Part shown: positions 27,669-38,761 of the stretch, in pieces | How positions within the stretch are numbered: position 1 is the first letter of the stretch | Layout: each line of letters opens with the position of its first letter | From: Chaetoceros tenuissimus | Lineage: Eukaryota > Bacillariophyta > Thalassiosirophyceae > Chaetocerotales > Chaetocerotaceae | Direction of reading: 5' to 3' | NCBI GenBank assembly: GCA_021927905.1 | Contig: BLLK01000038.1 | Coordinates: 1,798,001-1,862,000 of the forward strand | Length of the DNA: 64,000 bases | Notes under the pieces: model-generated | The model's input: only the letters and a program-made list of their open reading frames with translations | Told to the model about the DNA's origin: nothing | The model's database searches: none | Translations under genes and position numbers: made by a program

Positions 27669-30600
27669 TTAATCTTCACTGTTGTAATATGTATCTACAC
27701 CAATGCAGTCTCCACCATCATAACCACATTCTGTGCTATTATATCCTTCGTCACATCTATCATTTCCAATCCAAAAAGGGTAATCAACATGACAATTACG
27801 ATATTCTTCAATCAGACAATCTCCATCGTCCCAACCACATGCTTCTGTGTTATATTGTCCTCCATCACATTCATCATCTCCAATCCTATCAGGATTAACA
27901 CCACCTGTGCAATTCGGATATTGCGCCCACAAAATATTGTTCTTCGAATCACAATCTCCATCGTCCCAACCACATGCTTCTGTGTTGTATGTTCCGCCAT
28001 CACATATATTGTCTCCAACCCAATTAGGTGTACCGACGCGACAATCAGGATAATCTGTAACTTTGCAATCACCCCCGTCTAGACCACATGCTATTGTATT
28101 ATAATCTCCATAATTATTGCAAGACCCGTCTCCAATTAAAGTAGGTTTATCAACATGACAATCAGGATATCCATTAACGATGCAATCTCCATCGTCCCAG
28201 CCGCATTCATCTGTGTTGTATATTCCACCATCGCATTGGCCATCACCAATCTTATCAGAATCACGACCACGGCAATCGGGGTATTCCGGAAGAAGACAGT
28301 CTCCACCATCCCAACCACATTCAGCAGTGTTGTATGGAAAGAAACTGTGACACCATCCATTTTCAATGAATGCAGGATATTCGACAGTACAGTTTGGATA
28401 TTTGGAATAGAATTCTATGCAATCACCTCCATCCCAACCGCATTCTTCTGTGTTATAATCTCCAGTTTGACAAGCTCTATTTCCAATTTGATATGGATCA
28501 TCAACTGTGCAATTCGGATACTTCTCATTAAACTCGATGCAATCTCCATCGTCAAATCCGCATTCTTCTGTATTGTATGATCCACCATTGCATTCGCCAT
28601 TTCCAATCCTATACGGATACCTCGCAGTGCAGTTGGGAAACTTGTCATAGAAATTTATGCAGTCTCCTTCGTCCCATCCACATGCTTCTGTATAGAACAA
28701 CCCTCCATCACACTTGCCATCTCCAATTTCACTAGGAAATGACACTGAGCAACCAGGGTATTCCTTATTGAATTCTATACAGTCTCCTTTATCCCAGTAG
28801 CATTCCAATGTATTGTACCATCCAACACAAAAGTCATCTTTCTCCGCATCTTCACAGCAATCCCCTTCATCGAATCCACACTCGATCTTATTCAATGATT
28901 CATCGCATTCGTCGTCACCTATTTTCCACGCTTCTATGACAGTACAATTTGGGTATTTCTTATTGAATTCAATACAGTCTCCTCCGTCCCAACCACATTC
29001 GTCTTTGTTATGATAAGGAGTATTATGACATTTGCCATCCCTAACTTCGTTTACAAAGTTCGGATAGTCACTTGTAAATGTACAGCCTTCAAAGCCAGGA
29101 TGAATGCAATCTCCACCTTCAAAATAATATCCCGTGGCTAAATCATCACATTTGTTATTACCGATATATTCGTCATTGCTCGCTGTCGAATCGGCACAAT
29201 CACCGCGGTCAAAATAGCATTGCCATATATTCAAATCTTCGTCACAATGGTTATCATTAATTGTGCCATTGATGCTAGAGTCGCAGTATACAGCGTCTTC
29301 TCTACAATCTCCTCCATCGAAGAGACACGCTTCCAAGTTGTATGGGTATCCATCACAAACTCCATCAGCTATCTTGGCAGTGTCAATCATTTTGAAATCC
29401 CTGACTTCATTGCATCCAGGATAGAAAAGGTTGAAGTTTGTGCAGTCTCCACCGTCCATTCCACACTCGGGTACGTTGAAAACCTACGAAGTAAAAATGC
29501 ATTAGCTTCAAACTGTAAATTTTCAGAACAAATCCTCGTTTAACTCACCATGTCACAAAACCCATTCTCGACAAGAGCCCAATTGAGGCTGAAATTAGGG
29601 GCCTTGTCTTCACACAAAGGGTACTTAGCTTTCAGCGAATTTTCAATACTACAATCGCCACCATCATACCGACAAAATTTGGAATCATAAGGCGGTCCAT
29701 TGCATTCACCATTTCCCAGTAGAGAAATATCCTCAACATCGCATCCTGGGTAAATTAAATTGAATTCAGAGCAGTCGCCGCCATCATATGCACAGTCAGG
29801 ATGATTGAAGAGCATGTTACAAACATCGTTTTCGAGAAGTTTCCAGTCGTTTTTAAATGACGGAACAACTGCTTCACATTTGGGGTACTTTAGCTTTGCA
29901 AATACCCCCCTTTCCTGAGAAATGGCTACTAATATCCATGTGGAAATTGAAAGAGCAAGGATTGTGTGCAGAGCAGCACTTTTGATAAAACTTCCTTTGC
30001 AGAATTTTCTTGGTCGAATATTGACAAGCATGTTATCATCAGTAGTATGATCATCATGTTCGAATGGAGAAAGTTTTACTTCCTCAACTTGAGCTGTCTT
30101 CTTTAATAATTTGGTCCCAAAGAAGCCCCGACGAGCAACAGAAAAGAATATGTTATCAATTGAAGAGATGACATAAAGAGCAGTGAAGTCTTTCAAGAGA
30201 TCAATAACTTCGGTACTCTGTAGAATCACAATGATGCTTTCAGATGATAGGGTAAGAATAAGGATTGTTCCTGAGAATCGAATAGAAAATAAAACTTTCG
30301 ACGTTTTACTTACGATGCAAATAAAACAATTGCACCCTGGAGAATCTTGAAAAGGTTTGGAAACAATATCTTGAGCATCCAACTCGCTCTTGACTTTTTT
30401 TCTTTCTCGTCAACAGGAATACCACCCCATGGGTGAGGTCCATTCAAACGAAGATCAATAGGCAATGCAATTGCATTAAATATATCCTCTTGGCCATATA
30501 CTGAAATGATGATAGAGCTTATCTGTAAAAAAGAAACTTCTTGTCTTGTCCTGATAGGAATTTGGAAAATAGTGTCATTAAAATCACTCGCTGTTGTCTT

Positions 30601-31287
30601 GATTTGGCTATAGAGAGTCAGTCCACCGAGTCCAAGTTGAAAGAGAAAGACTGCAAATCCCAACAACCAATCTCGCTGGAGAATTCCTTTTGAAAGCATC
30701 ATGAGGTTGTACGTATCATGATTGAGAAAATTAAAACCCATCAAAATGCCTTTCTTCTTTCGCCTCCCAGTTGACATGCAATCAAATGCGCCGTCTATGT
30801 CATCCTTCTCGTTAGTGTTGACATATGAATATTCTTGAATGTCATCGTCGAAAGATTCCATTGCTCTCGTTTTGCCTAGATCCGACGATGCTGAGTCGCT
30901 ACCATTCTTTCCTTTCGACTCGACAATTTCTAAAATAGAGTGCTGTAAACCTTTGAAATTTTCTCGATATTCTTTAAAATTTTCTTGGTATTCCCTGTTC
31001 CGACATTCTTGATCGGATTGAATTAGATCTTGGTATTTCTTATGAATCTCTTCCTGTTCCTCCAATCTTTTAATTTTTTTGCTTTGTTCTTCATATTTCT
31101 CATGCAATTTCTTATTTTCCTTGATGATTTGCAAAAGTAACGCTTTGGTTTCACCCTCTTCTTCATCAGCATACGTGTAGTCCATATAGCTTAGGTCATC
31201 TTCTCCTACATATCTTCTAGCAGCAGTACTTGTGACAATGGTATCGTCGTCCGTAAAGCCTGCTCTTGCCTCTTGCTTATTCGACAT
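27669..31287 (-). CDS. Multi-pass membrane protein with about 18 Lin-12/Notch (LNR) repeats
   Basis: A three-exon gene of about 1158 residues. Exon 1 is 30314-31287, exon 2 is 29549-30236 and exon 3 is 27669-29483. Introns of 77 and 65 bp start GTAAGT and GTGAGT, and the joins restore frame (LFAS-IIVILQSTEVIDLLKDF and FCDM-VFNVPECGMDGGDC). The N-terminal 190 residues are cytosolic with a coiled coil (KKLHEKYEEQSKKIKRLEEQEEIHKKYQ). Hydrophobic helices follow (LLGFAVFLFQLGLGGLTL, GAIVLFAS-IIVIL, and TILALSISTWILVAI just before the ectodomain). The ectodomain has two LNRs in exon 2 and 16 in exon 3, each ending in a C-G-W/F-D-G-G-D-C-type calcium-binding core. LNR modules bind Ca2+ and protect or present proteolytic sites in animals. 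In diatoms such proteins are surface candidates with unknown partners. Confidence 0.88.
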
Positions 31288-32033
31288 TCTTGTGTCTCTC
31301 TAGATGATGTCGTTGCTTGGTAATAGGTACAAAATTCTTAGTTCTATAGTTCCAGTGCTAGTATGAGAAGCTAAGAATAGCTGAGAAGCTAAGAATAGCT
31401 GAGGATAGTACCAAGTACTGCTAGTTGCGCGGTCTTATTGCTTCTATTTCTAGAATAAGAAGATTCTTCTTTTTTTGATACTCCAGTAGCTAGTTTGGTG
31501 ACGCCGTTGTGCTATTTATAAATGTGGTAACACACCCAAAGCCTTTTCATCTATCTCATGTGCCGCGTGTTTTAAAATAGCACACAAACTATAACATTGA
31601 AGAGAGAAGATGGACGGTCGAAGGTGGGGTGCGCGTTTCATTTTTCCGCGCTTTTAATGACGTCATGAATATTTTAAATGTGTTAGTCACTGAATGATTT
31701 TCCTCCTGGAGGAGTTCTTTCCTCAGAAGCTAGGTCGATATTTTTAAAGACTTCTTCAATTAGGTTTAGGACTGGGTTGCATCTAATCAATGAATGTAGT
31801 AAGGTTTGAAAAAAGTTCAATCATCGCACAAAAAGAAGTTCTGGGACTGCCGCAACATGCATGAGACAGTCGTGCTTACCAATGACGTAGGTAATAACCC
31901 GCTCTTCATTCTCAGCCTCATTTTTGTGGTGCAGACACGTAATAATAATAAAGATATGCAAAACATACCATACCACATAAAAATACTGAGTGTGAATTAC
32001 ATTTACATCTAACTACAACCTCCCCCAACTATT
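31288..32033. promoter_or_regulatory. Intergenic bidirectional promoter region (LNR gene / MRG gene)
   Basis: This is a 746-bp gap between divergent genes. It holds a short tandem duplication (GAAGCTAAGAATAGCTGA, 31370-31402), a perfect CRE palindrome TGACGTCA at 31660-31667 just after an E2F-like TTTTTCCGCGC (31643-31653), and the 48-bp repeat copy B (31853-31900). No coding frame is credible. Confidence 0.5.
31853..31900 (+). repeat. 48-bp direct repeat, copy B (contains CCAATGACGT)
   Basis: Second copy of the 48-bp sequence at 27555-27602, matching 46 of 48 bases in the same orientation. Its core TTACC-AATGACGTA-GGTAA is an imperfect palindrome around a CCAATGACGT string at 31879-31888. 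It is 134 bp upstream of the MRG-protein ATG. Confidence 0.85.
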
Positions 32034-33599
32034 ATGACAACATTAGCAGAGCCAATGATTGAAGAATCTCTCGAGTCCCTTTCTCAAGAAGAGTCTCTAT
32101 CCCAAGAAGAGCAGCAACTAGACGATGAAGCCAGTAACACATCTTCAGCTGCAGAAGAAGAAACGCCAACACCAAAGTACAAACCATACCAACGTGTTCT
32201 CGCAAAGGACAACTCGACTCCCCTTTTATACGAAGCAGTAGTACGTAAACTAGTCTACGCACCTAAATCTCAAAAGATAAACGTCTGCCTCCTAGAATCC
32301 GCCGATGAATCCATCATATCCGACGACTTTTTCCTCAACCAAGAACCAATCTATCAATGGCACTACTTTGTTCATTATCAGGGATGGAACGTGAAATGGG
32401 ATCGATGGGTCGACGAAGATCAACTCTATGAGGATACACCCGATGCAAGGATTCTAGCCAAGCGACTCAAGGAAGAAAGTAAATGTCTCAAGAAAAAGGG
32501 GAATTCGCAAAAAAAAGTGATTGAAGTTATGCAACGTATTGTACGTCTTGAACAAGAATTACGAGAAAAACAAGCTCGTGGTGAATCGATTGAAGATTAT
32601 CAAACGTCAGAGGAACGTACGAAAATTGCACAGCAAGCCATGGAGAAGGAAAAAGCAAAACAAAAGGAGAATCCCAATGACAAGGCTGCCAAATCTTTTG
32701 TGCAAAAGGAAATGCATTTGAAAAAACGAGATTTGACAAGTCGCAAGTCGAGTATGAATCTTCCATTTATTTTGAAAAAGGTTTTGATTGAAGATTGGGA
32801 GGTTGTTTCGCAGTGTAACATGTTGCATGTTTTGCCTAGTTCCATCACGGTTATGGATGCTCTCAATGCTTTTTATCAAAGTAAAGAGAATATGTATAGA
32901 AATGACAATGAGGAAAAGAAAAGTGATGAGGATAACTCAGAGAATGTGGTGGAAGGGCAAAATCAAGATGTGCAAGATGAAGGTCTTCAAGAGTGGAAAA
33001 CTATGATTGATGGTGTTTCCATCTTTTTCGATCAAGCATTGCAGAAGCGGATCTTGTATAGACAAGAAATTCCACAGTGTATGCTACTTGAACAGAATTA
33101 TGAAAAGAGATATTGCGAACTATATCCATGTGAGCATTTGATTCGGATGTGTATCAAACTGAATGAGAGTTTGGAAGATGCAAAGCACATTACCGAAGAA
33201 GAAAAGTCCATCATTTTGTTTCAACTAGGGGACTTGTTGAGATTCTTGAGTAAGAACCATGATACGTATTTTTTGTCTAGGTACAGAAAAGCTACTGAAG
33301 AAGAAGCTACCAAAGCTAATAAACTCAAGAAAAGATTGGGACTTGAAGAGGAGGACAATGAAGATATGGATACAATGAGCGACAACGATGAAGCCGAGGT
33401 TGGCGACAAGAGTGCAAAGAAGAAGGGAACAAGAGCAGGAGGCAAAAAGAAAAGTACTAAAGAAGAACCAGTAGAAGAAGTAAAAGAGGATACAAAGATT
33501 GCAACATCTGCGACCAAGCCAGAAAGAAAGGGTAGAAAACGAAAGAGTCCGGTAACGGTCGAGGCAAATGAAAAGAGGGGAAAGAAGACTCGTAAATAA
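32034..33599 (+). CDS. MRG-domain chromatin protein (MORF4L1/Eaf3-like)
   Basis: A 521-residue homologue of MRG15/Eaf3, a reader subunit of NuA4-type acetyltransferase and Rpd3S/Sin3-type deacetylase complexes. After an acidic start, residues about 50-145 form a chromo barrel with the usual YFVHYQGWNVKWDRWVDED core, which in relatives binds methylated H3K36. There is a large insert between the first strands. Residues about 240-430 form the MRG domain (INLPFILK-like LPFILKKVLIEDWEVV, LPSSITVMDALNAFY, GVSIFFDQALQKRILYRQE, CELYPCEHLIRM, LRFLSKNHDTYFLSRYRKA). The C-terminus is Lys-rich and nuclear-looking. Copy B of the 48-bp repeat lies in its promoter. Confidence 0.93.
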   Translation: MTTLAEPMIEESLESLSQEESLSQEEQQLDDEASNTSSAAEEETPTPKYKPYQRVLAKDNSTPLLYEAVVRKLVYAPKSQKINVCLLESADESIISDDFFLNQEPIYQWHYFVHYQGWNVKWDRWVDEDQLYEDTPDARILAKRLKEESKCLKKKGNSQKKVIEVMQRIVRLEQELREKQARGESIEDYQTSEERTKIAQQAMEKEKAKQKENPNDKAAKSFVQKEMHLKKRDLTSRKSSMNLPFILKKVLIEDWEVVSQCNMLHVLPSSITVMDALNAFYQSKENMYRNDNEEKKSDEDNSENVVEGQNQDVQDEGLQEWKTMIDGVSIFFDQALQKRILYRQEIPQCMLLEQNYEKRYCELYPCEHLIRMCIKLNESLEDAKHITEEEKSIILFQLGDLLRFLSKNHDTYFLSRYRKATEEEATKANKLKKRLGLEEEDNEDMDTMSDNDEAEVGDKSAKKKGTRAGGKKKSTKEEPVEEVKEDTKIATSATKPERKGRKRKSPVTVEANEKRGKKTRK

Positions 33600-33721
33600 T
33601 TCTTGGTAATAAAAAAAAATGTTGTCAACGTCAGCGGCAGACCTTGACCACTAGATATTTACACTTTCACTATAAAAAGTGAAAGAACTACTTGTATTCC
33701 ATCATTATGGTGAAATTTTGT

Positions 33722-35293
33722 TCATTTCGCAATAGCATTTTCAAAGTCTCTTTCAGTACTCAATCTTTCCCAATCAGATAGATTTTTCAAAAGATCTGAT
33801 GAATTCTCCTTCAAGTCAATACAATGCGGCAACATCTTTTGAACAACCAATATCCTCATCCAATCAGTTGTTTTGTAAAGTATATTAGACGCATACTTGC
33901 ATGTAAAGTTTTTAACGTTTGCGGCCAATAGCTCAACTACGTCACCCTTATCAAAGTCTGAAGCAATCTCGTCAAGAATAAGGTTGAGTTGATTTGAAGT
34001 CAGTGTTTTAATAGTAGGATGCCATTGACTGTCATTGAGCATATCTTGAAGCTTTGACTTCGCATTTAAAGCTACTTTGAGTTGGTCCAAGAGGTTTGCG
34101 AAATCGTATGCTCTTGGACTAGATTGATACGAGTATTCATAGTTCATCTTTGGAAAAATTGAAGGAGACTCTTCTACTCTTTCCTCATCGACTTTGTTAT
34201 CCATGTGCAACTCTGGTACAGAAGATTGTGGACGATTACTATAAATATGAATTGGTACTTCAAACTTCGGATTGGTTGTACTGTGAGGAGTAACAATCTC
34301 TATTTGTAGCAAATAGTGGACTTTTACATCAGTTCCCTCATAAGTATCATAATATCCTTTCAAAGTTGACTTATCAGGAATCGGGAAGATATATTTATCT
34401 TGCCCGTTTTGAACATTGGCAAGAAGCTTCTTATAAATATTTTCTGTAAAGCCCATTCTCCTCATTTTCTGCATTTTCCAATCTTTCATTCTTTTGCGAT
34501 CTAGTTCCCATTGCTTTATTTCCTCCTTACTCTTGACTCTCAGAGTATCTGTTAAATGGATCCTTCCCCGACTTACTTCGCGAGTTTGAGTATAGTGTCC
34601 ATGAGAAAATGAAAATTTCTGAATCAGCCTTACTTGTACATCTTCCACATCATCTTCTGAATAATTAACACATGCTATTTGGAACTTTAATGAAGCACCT
34701 TTTGCTACTCTTGTATTGTCCACTTTAGCCGCAACCATTATTTTTCCCTTGTATTTACAGCATGCAAATATATTTTTTGAAAATATATCTTCTGAGATTG
34801 GTTCCAAAAGAGCAGGAATGACAGGAGCTACATTTTCAGACTTTTTTTGTTGAACTTTGATGATCTTTTCTTTGGTTTCTTTGTAATATCCAATATCATT
34901 CAATTTCAATTTATATTCCACTTTCCCAATCACTTCATAACTGTCGCCATAGTGTCGTTCGATCTGGATGCTGGAAGGACAATGAGGCGGTATCTGAAAC
35001 ACAAAAGGAAATTCAAAATTGTTTCCAGTCATATTGTGAATATCCAAAGGGATCTCCATTGACACAAATTCATATTTCTTGTGCTCGGTCCCATCATCAC
35101 CTGGTACGTAATTGTGTTCAATTCCATTGAAATGTAAAGAAAATTTTTCCTTCGACTTGAATTCTGTCGGTACTAGAATATTTACTGATCCCGAGATAGA
35201 TGAGCCAGCTGTGAGCTCATCACCAGATGTTTCATTTTCATCCAAGTGGATGTCAACAAACTTTGTGGGGATTTTTAATGTTGGAAACACCAT
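33722..35293 (-). CDS. Arrestin-domain protein
   Basis: A 523-residue protein starting at the ATG at 35293 (MVFPTLKIPTKFVDIHLDEN); the frame extends upstream but without a better start. The N-terminal about 140 residues are an arrestin N-domain (VSMEIPLDIHNMTGNNFEFPFVFQIPPHCPSS, HYGDSYEVIGKVEYKLKLN). The arrestin C-domain follows (IMVAAKVDNTRVAKGASLKFQIACVNYSEDDVEDVQVRLIQKF, and HYLLQIEIVTPHS...VPIHIYS). This is the layout of alpha-arrestins, which act as adaptors in endocytosis or ubiquitination of membrane proteins. The C-terminal 150 residues are helical (LDQLKVALNAKSKLQDMLNDSQWHPTIKTL). They may be a separate domain, and no PPxY motif is visible. A run of ten G at 35391-35400 lies upstream. 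Confidence 0.8.
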   Translation of the reverse strand: MVFPTLKIPTKFVDIHLDENETSGDELTAGSSISGSVNILVPTEFKSKEKFSLHFNGIEHNYVPGDDGTEHKKYEFVSMEIPLDIHNMTGNNFEFPFVFQIPPHCPSSIQIERHYGDSYEVIGKVEYKLKLNDIGYYKETKEKIIKVQQKKSENVAPVIPALLEPISEDIFSKNIFACCKYKGKIMVAAKVDNTRVAKGASLKFQIACVNYSEDDVEDVQVRLIQKFSFSHGHYTQTREVSRGRIHLTDTLRVKSKEEIKQWELDRKRMKDWKMQKMRRMGFTENIYKKLLANVQNGQDKYIFPIPDKSTLKGYYDTYEGTDVKVHYLLQIEIVTPHSTTNPKFEVPIHIYSNRPQSSVPELHMDNKVDEERVEESPSIFPKMNYEYSYQSSPRAYDFANLLDQLKVALNAKSKLQDMLNDSQWHPTIKTLTSNQLNLILDEIASDFDKGDVVELLAANVKNFTCKYASNILYKTTDWMRILVVQKMLPHCIDLKENSSDLLKNLSDWERLSTERDFENAIAK

Positions 35294-35571
35294 TATGTAT
35301 TCTAGATACACAGTGATAGTTCGGATTTGTGTGTACATCTTTGCTGAGCCTTTTGTTCGTTTATTAAGTACCGGTTTTGTAGATGGGATGGGGGGGGGGG
35401 CACATGAAATTCACGACCCCAAAGGCCATCATTGTTCTAAGAACAAATAGGAACATCTTTTGGAAAACTTTAGAGCGAAACTGATCGCTATTACTACCAG
35501 TGTCATAAAGGAAAAAAATATGTAATAATTCATTCGGCTAACAAATATTAAAGTATCGATTTTTGAATGCC

Positions 35572-36096
35572 ATGGAAGCAATAGAAGAAGCATCATTTGC
35601 ATGGCGAGTTGGCATTGACTTTGGAGAAACAATTGGTAGAATTGATGAGGATCAGCCTCTTCCATATGCATTTGAGATGATCAGGCATCTTATTTGCAAG
35701 TTCGGTGCGGAAAACAACTTTATAATATCAAAAGCTGGACCCGATATGGAGCGAAGAACAATTGAATGGCTAGATCGAAATGATTTTTACTCTCAAACTG
35801 GCTTTTTGAAATCCAATGTCATTTTTGTTCGAGAATACTATGACAAGGCTGTAGTAGTACAGGTATATGACATCAATATATTCATTGATGATAGTGTCAA
35901 GGTAATTCGTTCGTTATCTTTGGTTCCTTCAATGAAAAGGATATTCTGGATGCATGCCAAGGCGAGGGATATACTGCTGATCTCAAAAGAATGTAGGCAT
36001 CGCATAGCTATTGTGCACGGTTGGAATCGGACTATGAAATACTTTCAGAAAATACAATCAAAAGAAGAAGCTCGAAAAGTACACAAGTTAACATGA
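35572..36096 (+). CDS. HAD-like hydrolase-fold protein
   Basis: A 174-residue protein. The first ATG is 35572. WRVGIDFGETIGRI resembles HAD motif I (D-x-D-x-T/V), with the second Asp replaced by Gly in DFGET. FIISKAG is a plausible motif II (hhhS/T), and DINIFIDDSVKVIRSL matches motif IV (DD-containing, substrate/Mg). With motif I altered, phosphatase activity is doubtful. The nearest relatives I can suggest are the small HAD proteins of the 5'-nucleotidase/polynucleotide-phosphatase type. The gene has no targeting signal. Confidence 0.65.
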   Translation: MEAIEEASFAWRVGIDFGETIGRIDEDQPLPYAFEMIRHLICKFGAENNFIISKAGPDMERRTIEWLDRNDFYSQTGFLKSNVIFVREYYDKAVVVQVYDINIFIDDSVKVIRSLSLVPSMKRIFWMHAKARDILLISKECRHRIAIVHGWNRTMKYFQKIQSKEEARKVHKLT

Positions 36097-36368
36097 CCGA
36101 GAGACAAAGCTTGAGGCTTCGAGGTGAAAAGCGTATTTAAGGTAACTTTAACAAGGAAATGCATGACGCCAGATATTTTCATCTACTCGAATACTTTTGT
36201 CTTTATATATTTATTAATTATTCATGCTTTAAATTCCCCTTCCCTTTTACTCCAAGTAAAATTTACGCTGTATTGCTATGGTCATCGTCGACGCTTAGTA
36301 TATCCATGTACTCGTCTACAAAACGAAAGTGGTTAGAGCAGTGCTATTGCAATTGATTCATACAAGGC

Positions 36369-37864
36369 TTATTCCCAAACTCTGGACTTACCATTATCAT
36401 CTCCAACATCATTATTGGTCACTTTAGATACTTTTGATCTAGCATCTGTTTCTTTGAATGCACCTTGTGGTCCGTTTCCTACACTCATATCTGCTGGATA
36501 GGCTGCAATAAGATTAATGCTTGTTATCTCAACCCCAAACTCATGCACAATCTCATTTGCATCGTTGACAGCTTCATCCAAACGTTCCTTGTTAAACATT
36601 GGATTATCAACTTCCTTATTACTTTTCGTACTTGATACACTCTTGTTGCCACTTACAAAACTACCGGCTTCAGAAAAGATTTCATTCATGTGATCTTCAT
36701 AATTGATTTGACTAATGAATCTTGCTATTGCACCAACACCTTGCTTCATGATATCTTTTCGTAACTTGGACAAGCTGCCAATATCATCTTCAGTAATTGA
36801 CCCTACACTCAAATCAGATTGCATGATTGTCTCAGTCATGACAGCTGCCGCTTTATTGATATCTTTAATCTTCCATACAATGGTAGCATCAATGTTCATA
36901 AGAGTATTATCTGCAGTAGCAACATTAATTTGTCTCAAATCTTCACACTGAATCTTCATATTAACAAATCGTTCAAATTTCCATTTCCGATGGGTCAACA
37001 AATGACATTTACCTCCTTCCAAAATCACTTGTCGACCATTATTCGTCGTGATTGCAAAGTAACCTTCATCCACAGTCAAAATAGTATATGGACCAACGAC
37101 AACCACCGGCGAACCATCCAAACGAATCATTTTCTCAAACCTCAACGTCTCAGATCTCCAACTGTGCAAACCAGGAGGCAATAGAATTGGAATATTAAAA
37201 TCAGTAGCATAGCCCAAGTACCCTTCTGGAACAGTAAATACGCATCTATCTCCATGTTCAATAATATTCCTCTGATTACCAAATAAAGCAATTGGACTTC
37301 CCTTTTGGCTCAAGAACGCATTTTGAATATTATGAATTCCAGGTTTGGCAAAAATATGATTTTCATTGTCATCTGTGAAACATACTACATGTCCCAATGG
37401 AACAGTCACTTCTCGAAACCACAGTTTCTATCATGAAAAGAGATTAGTAAGAGAAATATTCATGCATACATCGAATTGCTTTCTATGAAACTTACATATA
37501 ACAAAAAGCCACAACCAGGAGTCCAATACACACCATATTTCATTCGCATATCAAAATTCTTACTATGACTCGAATTAGGAGTCAAATCACATTCTTCAAA
37601 GATATCTTCAAATTTCTGTTTTCGATATTTCGTAACTAATAGATTGGCATCTTGCAGTACTTTGTAGGCAGGAGCATCTTCTCCAAACACTATTCGAGTA
37701 TCGATGGATTCTGTGTCTCCTGATGCACTTTGTTCAAACGATGGCTCTGCTGCCTGAGGGATATCTTTGACTTTACTGCTCATAATGAGTGAATGTGTTT
37801 CGTTTGTGATTGGATACTTTTGGGATGAGTCAGTCTTCTGGGATGAGGCAGTCATCTCTTTCAT
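36369..37864 (-). CDS. SPFH/band-7-like protein
   Basis: A two-exon gene. Exon 1 is 37496-37864 and exon 2 is 36369-37427. The 68-bp intron (GTAAGT...ATAG, phase 0) joins GCGFLLY to KLWFREVTVPLGHVV. The first ATG in frame is 37864; a second, in MTASSQ, is three codons on. The protein is about 475 residues. Exon 1 codes a Ser/Thr-rich N-terminus and YGVYWTPGCGFLLY. Exon 2 has two beta-rich repeats (VPLGHVVCFTDDNENHIFAKPGIHNI and GPYTILTVDEGYFAITTNNGRQVILEGGKCHLL) followed by an SPFH-like core (NVATADNTLMNIDATIVWKIKDINKAAAVM). SPFH proteins scaffold membrane microdomains, but no membrane helix is seen here, so the location is uncertain. Confidence 0.75.
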
Positions 37865-38295
37865 CACAATCACAAATGGATGAGATATGGAAAGAAATAG
37901 TACTTACACAATCGTTGGAAAAAATCTGGAAAAAGAATGAAGCGAAAGCACGACAGAAAACTTGTGTCAAGAGTCATTTTTGTACTAAAATAACCAGAAA
38001 ACAAGATTGCAATCATGAAATTTTGCTGCCGTTGTGGTAGTTACAAAATTGATTTTGAAATCACATGTTTACCCAAGTTTGAACTTATCCCCCCCACACG
38101 CCGCCCTCGTTTCTCTCAGTTTCAAGTTTCAGTTTACGAGAAGGTCTTCGTGTGTCTCTTTCATTATTTTCAACTTGGAACTGCTCCATCCATAGTTCTT
38201 CAGCTCCTATTCATTGATCAGAAACCCACTCTAGTAATAGATTGCTCTTTGTTCGGTAGTAGTGCATTTGAATATTCTTTTTCCCAAAAAAGAGA
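37865..38295. other. Intergenic divergent promoter region
   Basis: About 430 bp between the minus-strand SPFH-like gene and the plus-strand small gene at 38296. A 114-codon open frame starting at 38015 (CCRCGSYKIDF...) overlaps the next gene's start and looks like chance. No repeats or strong motifs are seen. Confidence 0.4.
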
Positions 38296-38761
38296 ATGGA
38301 CGGAATCAAGTTACAGGCACAAACAGAAGAGATTGAAACAAAAAGTACAAAAGCTATGAAGGTTGCACCCGATGGTTCCTTTGTGAACACAGGTACGAAA
38401 GAGACACGTGCATACATATCTTTGCATTAAATGCTTGGTATTTATATGGAGGAAATATAGCTTTATATAATTTTGACACATCAGTCACTCATCATCAATT
38501 TTATTCCTAGGACTTCAAAAATGGGAAGAGGGAAGAAAAGACTGGCTTGCCAAAGCAGCAGCTGCGAATCCAGCGTTTCAAAAGGATAAAGTCCAAGCGG
38601 TTGATTTAGACGTGGATGAAGTCATTGACTGTATTGTGTCGAATAGATGGCGGTCAGCTTTGAAAGGCGGAAAAGATAAAGCTACATTTCCAAAACCTGT
38701 TCCTTTACCGCAAATGATTGATATTTTGACTGATTTATGGGAGGCGGAAGGTTTAGATTGA
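38296..38761 (+). CDS. Small two-exon gene, conserved-looking 115-residue protein of unknown function
   Basis: Exon 1 is 38296-38392 (MDGIKLQAQTEEIETKSTKA...SFVNTG) and exon 2 is 38511-38761. The 118-bp intron starts GTACGA and ends TTCCTAG, with phase 1 splicing through a Gly codon. Exon 2 codes LQKWEEGRKDWLA, then AFQKDKVQAVDLDVDEVIDC, NRWRSALKGGKDKATFPKPV and PLPQMIDILTDLWEAEGLD, ending TGA. The WEEGRKDWLA...FPKPVPLPQMIDILxDLWExEGLD shape looks conserved, and I tentatively associate it with the DUF4050/Gag1-like type, from memory only. There is no signal peptide. The two exons fall in different frames, so neither looks like a gene on its own. Confidence 0.75.

Noticed and set aside
27689-28600. 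Plus-strand and other frames over the LNR region
   Set aside because: Cys/Asp/Gly repeat codons create long shadow frames on both strands.
31806-32012. 68-codon plus-strand frame
   Set aside because: Contains the 48-bp repeat and promoter; no conserved composition.
38015-38359. 114-codon plus-strand frame (CCRCGSYKIDF)
   Set aside because: Overlaps the better-supported gene start at 38296 and has no family-like pattern.
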